From Rhinopomastus cyanomelas (lineage: Eukaryota > Chordata > Aves > Bucerotiformes > Rhinopomastidae): a stretch of 64,000 nt of DNA. Of the stretch, positions 59,901 through 64,000 are shown piece by piece. Both the position numbers and the translations under genes were made by a program. The first letter of the stretch is position 1, and each line of letters opens with the position of its first letter. The notes beneath the pieces were generated by a model, which had not been told where the DNA came from, ran no database searches, and worked only from the letters and a program-made list of their open reading frames with translations. The stretch is taken from NCBI GenBank assembly GCA_013400115.1, contig VXBP01004020.1:227097-291096 (forward strand), in the 5' to 3' direction.

Positions 59901-62341
59901 ACTGTCGTTCTTTTAGCAGTTTCACAAAACTTTCTGTGGTCTAACTCCCAAGTAGTTGTAACGACCTCAGCAAAAAGCAGCAGAATGGGACTGTGCAGCC
60001 TCCATGCCACTTCACTGTCTTCTCTGGTGCCATGACAACAAACTACCAGATTTTTGCCCTGGTTTTGTCTGTTCTGGCTGACAGATGTTTATCGTTCTAC
60101 TGTTAATGTTCTACTGTTTTGTACTACCAGCAGCTGTTATCTACTCGCATATATTTGGAAGTATGAAATCTTAAAATTATGAGAACAGCACTTCAAACTG
60201 CTAAAAGTGCAAACCCCTCATGTAAGTATTAAAACCCCACACTTGTCACTTAAGCGGTATAATTTTTGCTATACAGAAGTAAATCATTACTTATACGTTC
60301 TGTTTAAAATATTTTACGTTCTTCCCTAAAGACTAATCCTGAAGACAATTCCATTAAATCAGTAATAGGAATCCCAGCATAGTTCCATACATATGGCACG
60401 TGTGCAGATGCTCCAGTGGAACACTATTCTGAACAGAATTCAGAGGTCTCCTAGGTTCACCTGCCTTCATCCATCCATTCACCCATTCATCCCAGTCTCA
60501 TCATCAGGCACAGAAAGTTGATCTAGATGCACCTGGCAGAATCCTAAACCATCTAAGCCTCCTAGCTTGTGGTGAGCACACCAATCCTTCCAGGAGGCTC
60601 ACACACAAAGAATCCTGCATCCTTCAAAGGGCATTCTGAGGCTGTACCTGGGGGCCAAGCTTACAAATTAGTTGTCTGTATGGACAGCAAATCCCTCCTC
60701 AGGCCATCCTTTAAAAGCAGGCCTAAACAGAACCAGTTTGACTTTTTGCAGTAGTAACAGTACATCCATGAGAAAGCACCATGTGATCTAGATGAAATGA
60801 TCTTTCTCAGCTAAATCTTGTAAGTTTTGTTTTCTCATCAAAGCAATTACAAGACTCGTGTTTAAATTTCTAGCAAGGGAAATTCTAGATGGATGTGGGA
60901 TGAAATAAAGATGGAAAAGCAACTATAGTCCTGATGACACATATTCATTAGCTAACTTCTGCAGCAAACTTCTACCCAAGGTGATTCATGATCTGCAGAG
61001 TTTAATGTCCCAATTGAAAATGCTTCCTTCACCTTCTAAATATTTAACTTGCCTGACAATGTTTGTTCACACAATACACTTAATTACTCAAATGCCCTTG
61101 AATTTATCTTCTCTGATGCAATGATATCTGTAGCTTTTCACAGTAGCTATCACACGTTTTATAGTGGAATAAATTCCACAATAGATACCAGCTGAGCTGG
61201 ACTGAGCTGACTACTTGTTAATGACATGGCAGTTTACAGGGACAGCTGAACAGATTATTAGCTGTGCTGGTCTACTGTGTTCACAACGAATGTTTGAAAA
61301 CAATTCTTTTAGAAATTATTAAGGTTATTTGGGATAACCTTTTTGTCTAATTTGGGTTATACTAGATCACACACAGAATGGCAGGGACCAGCTTGCTCAA
61401 CCCCCTGCTAGAGCCAGGTCACCATTTTAAGAGTCTTTACACTGAATTCAAAAGCAATACATGTAAGAAAAGGCAGGTAAGACGTTCCTCGTTTCACGAA
61501 GCTGCTTAAACTTTACGCTTTTACATAACTGTTTCACTCACGCCCCACTTACACACATTTTAGGATAAACTTCCAGGCGTTCCACAATGAAACACAACCT
61601 GCCTATCCCGCAAAAAAACCACAACACCCTGCGGTAAAACTTCGGCAAACTCCTGATGTTTATTAGCAGATGGTCCGGAAAAGCAACAAGCCCGGTGCCA
61701 CTGACCCCTGACCGCCGCGGTACCGACCCCGGCCCAAGGCTTGGGGCTTCTCCTGCTGGGACGCTCCAGCGCCGCGAAGCGCCGTGGCCCGGCCGCCCTC
61801 CACAGCGGCCCCGTTTCACCCCCTAACACACCCCACCCGNTAGCTCGGGGCTTTCTCTGTCCGAGTGGCATTTCGAGGCGCTGCCGAAGCGGGTCGGGGG
61901 GTGGGGGGAGAGCACATGGCTGCTGCCCTGCGAGGTACAGTCGCGTCCTCCCGCTCGCTGCGGAAGAGGGAAAGGGGAGAAGAAGGAAGGCTCTGGGAGA
62001 GGAGGAAGAAAGGCAGCGGCAGCGCGAAGCGGCAGGAGATGAAGGCGGGCGCGGCGGAGCGCAGCGAGAGCAGCGCGCAGGAGACCCGGAAGGGGCCGAG
62101 GGAAACGGGGAAAGCGGTGGTCGAGGGAAGCACGAAGCGCGGAGTAACCGGCACCCACCTGGCACCGGCACACAATGTCCGACTCGGTGGCCAGCAGGTC
62201 AACCACCTTGCCCTTGCCTTCGTCTCCCCACTGCGCCCCCAGCACCACCGTCACTTTGTTACCGCCCGGCTCGCTGCGCGCTCGCTTAAGCCCGCCGCCG
62301 GGGTGGCTGCTGCGGTCGTTGGACGCCCGGGTGCCCGACAT
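35859..62341 (-). CDS. ADSS1: Adenylosuccinate synthase 1, muscle-type isozyme (complete, 13 exons)
   Basis: This cytosolic enzyme condenses IMP and aspartate with GTP hydrolysis to adenylosuccinate, the first committed step to AMP and part of the muscle purine nucleotide cycle. Thirteen minus-strand exons join in phase to 1,365 nt, giving 454 residues (human ADSS1 about 457). Key motifs are the GTP/catalytic loop GAQWGDEGKGK (residues 35-45, catalytic Asp40), GGNNAGHT (62-69, catalytic His68), TTKKGIGPTYSSKAAR and [18 protein letters not shown], then GRKRRCGWLD in the IMP site and VKWVGVGKSRESMIQLF at the C-terminus in the guanine site. The start MSGTRASNDR and the SIVA1/AKT1 neighbours identify ADSS1 rather than ADSS2. 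The ATG has A at -3 (caccATG) and lies in a CpG island. Intron 1 is about 13.9 kb. No inactivating change was seen. Confidence 0.97.
36298..36447 (-). CDS. ADSS1: ADSS1 exon 12
   Basis: 150 nt encoding ANQEILQKVEVEYETMPGWK, then TDTTSARKWEDLPPKAQNYI and RCVENHVGVP. Acceptor cccacag, donor GTAAGT. Confidence 0.96.
36629..36682 (+). mobile_element. CR1 3' tail fragment in ADSS1 intron 11
   Basis: Only the last ~54 bp of a CR1 in plus orientation is present (gaggtcccttccaatcctta, then tgtcctgtggtcct). Confidence 0.6.
37616..37713 (-). CDS. ADSS1: ADSS1 exon 11
   Basis: 98 nt encoding LALTKLDILDVLDEIKIGVA, then YKLGGKRIPYFP. Acceptor tgtacag, donor GTATGT. Confidence 0.95.
37714..39841 (-). other. 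ADSS1: ADSS1 intron 10
   Basis: A 2.1-kb intron. Besides the SINE at 38053-38226 it shows only AT-rich unremarkable sequence. Confidence 0.85.
38053..38226 (-). mobile_element. tRNA-Lys-like SINE with CR1 3' tail, ADSS1 intron 10
   Basis: On the minus strand the first ~70 bp resemble tRNA-Lys: GGCTCAGTTGGTGGAGCATG (D arm and A box), GACTCTGAA anticodon loop, then GGGTTTGAGCCCC (T arm, B box). A ~30-bp linker follows, then ~70 bp typical of a CR1 3' end (gttggacttagatgatctt, gaggtcccttccaacctgt) ending in ttctgtgat. The anticodon position reads CTG rather than CTT, and the 5' acceptor strand is degraded, so it is not a functional tRNA. The tail suggests mobilisation by CR1 machinery. Confidence 0.75.
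39842..39966 (-). CDS. ADSS1: ADSS1 exon 10
   Basis: 125 nt encoding EIGDLLQSRGHEWGVTTGRK, then RRCGWLDLVILKYAHMINGF and T. Acceptor ctttcag, donor GTAAGC. Confidence 0.96.
40365..40500. repeat. AT-rich alternating tract in ADSS1 intron 9
   Basis: About 135 bp made almost only of A and T, with many tatata, acatat and atgtat words that can fold back on themselves. It lies inside the 0.9-kb intron 9 (39967-40888). Confidence 0.75.
40889..41043 (-). CDS. ADSS1: ADSS1 exon 9
   Basis: 155 nt encoding [20 protein letters not shown], then VPPQHVGDVYGVVKAYTTRV and GIGAFPTEQIN. Acceptor ctggcag, donor GTAGGT. A CR1 tail begins only ~64 nt upstream of the acceptor. Confidence 0.96.
41108..41400 (-). 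mobile_element. CR1 LINE 3' end fragment in ADSS1 intron 8
   Basis: Tail cagaatcacggaaatattta, then ggttggaaaagacccacaag, atcatcaagtccaaccttta and a later tcttgatgcagcttc block, in minus orientation. Its 3' end is ~64 nt from the exon 9 acceptor. Confidence 0.8.
42477..42603 (-). CDS. ADSS1: ADSS1 exon 8
   Basis: 127 nt encoding GYAEKIRPMVRDGVYFMYEA, then [20 protein letters not shown] and DF. Acceptor tttgcag, donor GTAAGT. Confidence 0.96.
42970..43027. repeat. Perfect 29-bp tandem duplication in ADSS1 intron 7
   Basis: The unit running from ctggagactgctg to agtcaccc occurs twice head to tail without a mismatch (42970-42998 and 42999-43027). Confidence 0.9.
43371..43452 (-). CDS. ADSS1: ADSS1 exon 7
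   Basis: 82 nt encoding FKNLAQQYKSMFPTLEID, then TEGQLKKLK. Acceptor tttacag, donor GTAAGG. Confidence 0.95.
43797..43904 (-). CDS. ADSS1: ADSS1 exon 6
   Basis: 108 nt encoding NIGTTKKGIGPTYSSKAAR, then TGLRICDLLSDFDEFSS. Acceptor aattag, donor GTACAA. Confidence 0.95.
43905..45984 (-). other. ADSS1: ADSS1 intron 5
   Basis: A 2.1-kb intron, half of it the CR1 at 44680-45742. The remainder shows no recognised feature. Confidence 0.85.
44680..45742 (-). mobile_element. CR1 LINE 3' portion (~1.06 kb) in ADSS1 intron 5
   Basis: This is the best preserved CR1 here. The minus strand keeps a 203-codon open piece of ORF2 (44757-45368) with blocks such as HLESCVQFWAPQLKKD, YKYVKGGCQEDGARLF and TEHWNRLPRVVVESP. 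The tail is at 44680 (atcatagaaccattagggat). It is truncated at the 5' side near 45742. It lies in the sense orientation of ADSS1. Confidence 0.92.
45985..46051 (-). CDS. ADSS1: ADSS1 exon 5
   Basis: 67 nt encoding VFDFHQAVDGLQEVQRQAQ and EGK. Acceptor attgcag, donor GTAAGT. Confidence 0.95.
46375..46425 (-). CDS. ADSS1: ADSS1 exon 4
   Basis: 51 nt encoding LKDWEKRLIISDRAHL. Acceptor ctggcag, donor GTAAGT. Confidence 0.95.
46801..46863 (-). CDS. ADSS1: ADSS1 exon 3
   Basis: 63 nt encoding [20 protein letters not shown]. Acceptor cccaaag (weak), donor GTATGT, phase 1 at both ends. Confidence 0.95.
46864..48196 (-). other. ADSS1: ADSS1 intron 2
   Basis: A 1.3-kb intron with no recognised repeat or additional exon. 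Confidence 0.8.
48197..48299 (-). CDS. ADSS1: ADSS1 exon 2
   Basis: 103 nt, residues 62-95: [20 protein letters not shown], then FPSGIINPKAISFI. Acceptor ttgcag, donor GTAAGA. Confidence 0.96.
50738..50943 (+). mobile_element. CR1 LINE 3' end fragment in ADSS1 intron 1
   Basis: Plus-strand order gaggaacctctttacttgg, then caacaggctgcccagagagg, ttggactagatgatacccag and the tail ccattctgtggttctgtga. It is antisense to ADSS1. Confidence 0.82.
58298..58768 (-). mobile_element. CR1 LINE internal fragment, reverse-transcriptase region, ADSS1 intron 1
   Basis: The minus-strand frame at 58554-58736 reads DVIYLDLREAFDTVPCNIL, the A-motif region of CR1 reverse transcriptase, followed downstream by CR1 ORF2 blocks to about 58298. 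The 3' end of the element is missing. Confidence 0.85.
61366..61430 (-). mobile_element. CR1 3' tail fragment in ADSS1 intron 1
   Basis: About 65 bp of CR1-like tail (cacacagaatggcagggacc, then caaccccctgctagagcc), strongly diverged. Confidence 0.5.
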
Positions 62342-62520
62342 GGTGACCGGTGGCTGGAGGAACCGCCGCCGCCGAGATGTGCCTCGCCGAGCCCAGCCCA
62401 GCCCCTACGCACCGCCCGCCTTTAACGGCGCCGCCGCCACTGCCCGCCCCGCGCAGCAATGACGGGCGGGTCCCGCTGCCCCAGGCTCGCCGCCCGCTCC
62501 GAGCTCACAGCGCCGGGACA
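61690..62520. promoter_or_regulatory. ADSS1: CpG island / ADSS1 promoter region
   Basis: CpG-dense sequence covers the start of intron 1, exon 1 and ~180 bp upstream. GC boxes lie upstream of the ATG (gccccgcgc near 62447, ccgcccgcc near 62411). A weak TTAAAGG word occurs about 80 bp upstream of the ATG. The transcription start is not determined. Confidence 0.65.
62159..62341 (-). CDS. ADSS1: ADSS1 exon 1 (coding)
   Basis: 183 nt, residues 1-61: a variable N-terminal tail, then NKVTVVLGAQWGDEGKGK and up to DIVCRCQ. Donor GTGGGT, phase 0. Confidence 0.97.
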
Positions 62521-63420
62521 CAGTCACACACAGACGTGATCATACGCACAGTCGTAAGCACACACACAGTCACACACACTAGTAGGCACACACGGATGCA
62601 ATCGCACACGATTCTGGTCTCCAGCTCTGTGGCATCGTAAGGCACATGCAGCCCAAAGGCAGCCTGGCCGGTGGCACAGACAGACAGACGGACAGATGTT
62701 GGTCTGTATCACTGCGAGGCCTGTGGCTGTGTCACTGTGACATGGGTCTGCAGCACACGACTGTGTGATGGGGACATGTGACACGCGGGTCCAGGGCATG
62801 CAGCTGCTGCATGAGTCTGAGACCTGTGGGACTGTGTCACGGGGTCATACAAAAACGTGTCATCCCGAGATGCGTGACTGTCACTGTGAGAACTGTCACT
62901 GAAGTGTGTGTGACGGTGACACGGGACAGACCCATGCGCTGGTCTTGGGGTTGTGGTCTCGGGGCTGTGACACAGACACACACAATCCTGAGGCTCATGA
63001 ACCTGAGCGGCTGACAGAGAGACACTGGTCCAGGGAACGTGGGTTGGTTGTGTCACTGCAAGACAGATGTTGCTCTGAAACATTTGGGACTGTTGTCAGA
63101 CACACAGACAACTGCACAAGCAGAGTAGCTTGACAGGTATGCAGCTACGCTCAGACTGAGTACCCTGAGATGTATAACAGGCAGGGACAGAAGGACAGGC
63201 AGACAGCTACTCCAGCACCCATGGGCCATGAGACAAAAACATCCACCTGCTGACATGGACAAGTGCACTTTGAGTTTGACAGACACACACACACCACTGA
63301 ACTGGCACGTACCCTGTTGACAGACAGGTATGTACTCTGTCCCAATGGCAGAAGACACCCAAGTCCCTTCTGGCAAGGCACATGTGCCCACCCACACATA
63401 CACTCACATGCTGACCTTAA
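62521..63420. repeat. Degenerate CACAGACA-type low-complexity tract upstream of ADSS1
   Basis: About 0.9 kb is dominated by variants of cacaca, gacagac, gtgtcac and tgtgac, with clearer microsatellite cores near 62560-62595 (CA) and 62669-62690 (cagacagacagacgg). The lack of stops on both strands comes from this composition. It looks like an eroded mini- or microsatellite. Confidence 0.6.
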
Positions 63421-64000
63421 AAAAACCACTGTCAACTGTGAGATAAACAAACAAGTGAGATGGGAGGAGCTGTGTCAGAGGGACATATTTCTGTGTCTGC
63501 TTCCCTGATGTGACAGGCGAACTGACAGGGCTGGCACCCGTAGCCCATTACCCATGCACAAGTCACATTCTGGCCTTCACTTTTTCTGTAACATATATCC
63601 TCTGGCTCCAGGTATGTGACACCATGTCAATAAGAAAAAAACAAGATGAAAATTGTAGGTTACAGTTGTGTCAATCTGCTGTTCATGCAGCTGTGCTAGT
63701 ATGAGGCATGGATGGGCCTGTATGCAGAACACCAGCAGGACACAGCAGGGTGCAGCTTCAAGCAGGGGGAACTGCACTGGCCACTTGCTTGTGTGCTCTT
63801 AGAAAATGCACGTGTGGGATTCCTGCTACAAGAGCACGTGACAGAAGTTCAGAGTTTTCAAGTGACACATTCTGGCTCTTACACCTGGCTCAGCTGAGAT
63901 GCCATCATACGCAGAAGATCACATGGTCGTCAGAATGCCGCAAGGTTCTTAACAGCCTGTTACTCTGGCATAAGGATGGAAAGAAGGTACTGGTATACTG
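63421..64000. other. Right-edge sequence upstream of ADSS1
   Basis: No gene is recognised. In mammals INF2 would be the next gene in this direction, but no INF2 coding sequence is visible before the edge. Confidence 0.4.

Larger units (their letters stand above)
48300..62158 (-). other. ADSS1: ADSS1 intron 1 (13.9 kb)
   Basis: This long first intron contains three CR1 pieces (50738-50943 plus; 58298-58768 minus; 61366-61430 minus). Its 5' end near exon 1 is CpG-rich and contains the only ambiguous base, N at 61840. No other gene or exon could be supported, although alternative first exons cannot be excluded. Confidence 0.8.

Noticed and set aside
35859..62341. ADSS2 as the identity of the adenylosuccinate synthase gene
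   Set aside because: The N-terminus MSGTRASNDR, EKNEKKGLKDWEKR and the SIVA1/AKT1 neighbours fit ADSS1. ADSS2 has a different N-terminus and maps elsewhere.
61560..62425. Several long overlapping open frames on both strands around ADSS1 exon 1
   Set aside because: They are a by-product of the GC-rich CpG island. Only the MSGTRASNDR frame continues in phase into exon 2.
62524..63450. Ser/His/Thr-rich open frames up to 124 codons
   Set aside because: They arise from the degenerate CACAGACA/GTGTCAC repeat, which lacks stops in several frames on both strands.
1..64000. CRISPR arrays, operons, bacterial genes, endogenous retroviral gene sets
   Set aside because: None seen: no regularly spaced repeats, and no gag/pol/env-like frames or paired LTRs. 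The reverse-transcriptase relics are of CR1 type.

Overview
This window is a vertebrate nuclear chromosome segment, almost certainly from a bird. It has large spliced genes with GT-AG introns and CpG-island promoters. Its interspersed repeats are dominated by CR1 LINE copies of the avian type, with the familiar 'gggcagcctgttcca' block and short 3' tails. No tool was run: every exon was placed by reading the translation, the splice sites and the codon phase, and by comparison with protein families as remembered.

Three protein-coding genes are present in the order AKT1 - SIVA1 - ADSS1. This is the same neighbourhood and relative orientation as the human 14q32.33 block (ADSS1-SIVA1-AKT1), seen here reversed. 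(1) AKT1, + strand, enters from the left with only its last two coding exons (2988-3090 and 3875-3954). A likely 3'UTR follows, to a poly(A) signal at 5474-5479. (2) SIVA1, - strand, is complete in four coding exons (23869 down to 22292; 183 residues), with a CpG-island promoter and a poly(A) signal at 22138-22143. (3) ADSS1, - strand, is complete in 13 coding exons (62341 down to 35859; 454 residues), with a CpG island at exon 1 and a first intron of about 13.9 kb. All splice phases in the three genes agree. The genes are functionally unrelated: AKT1 is a growth and survival kinase, SIVA1 a small pro-apoptotic zinc-binding protein, and ADSS1 the muscle-type purine nucleotide cycle enzyme. AKT1 and SIVA1 are convergent; SIVA1 and ADSS1 are in tandem.

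The rest is intergenic (about 5.5-22.1 kb and 24-35 kb) or intronic. It holds about 14 recognisable CR1 copies or fragments, mostly with the CR1 sense strand on the minus strand. There are also two short non-autonomous hAT-type DNA transposons with intact 8-bp target duplications (one in SIVA1 intron 3, one nested in a CR1), a tRNA-Lys-like/CR1-tailed SINE in ADSS1 intron 10, an old MIR-like SINE downstream of ADSS1, and a degenerate CACAGACA-type low-complexity tract upstream of ADSS1.

The most useful leads are the tRNA-Lys/CR1 chimeric SINE, the paired hAT elements sharing a CCTAGAA target, a 66-bp hairpin-forming sequence duplicated on both sides of the penultimate AKT1 exon, two isolated CpG-dense islets in the AKT1-SIVA1 gap, and a 1.06-kb almost stop-free frame between SIVA1 and ADSS1. 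I saw no convincing new multi-gene system, no CRISPR array and no retroviral gene set.
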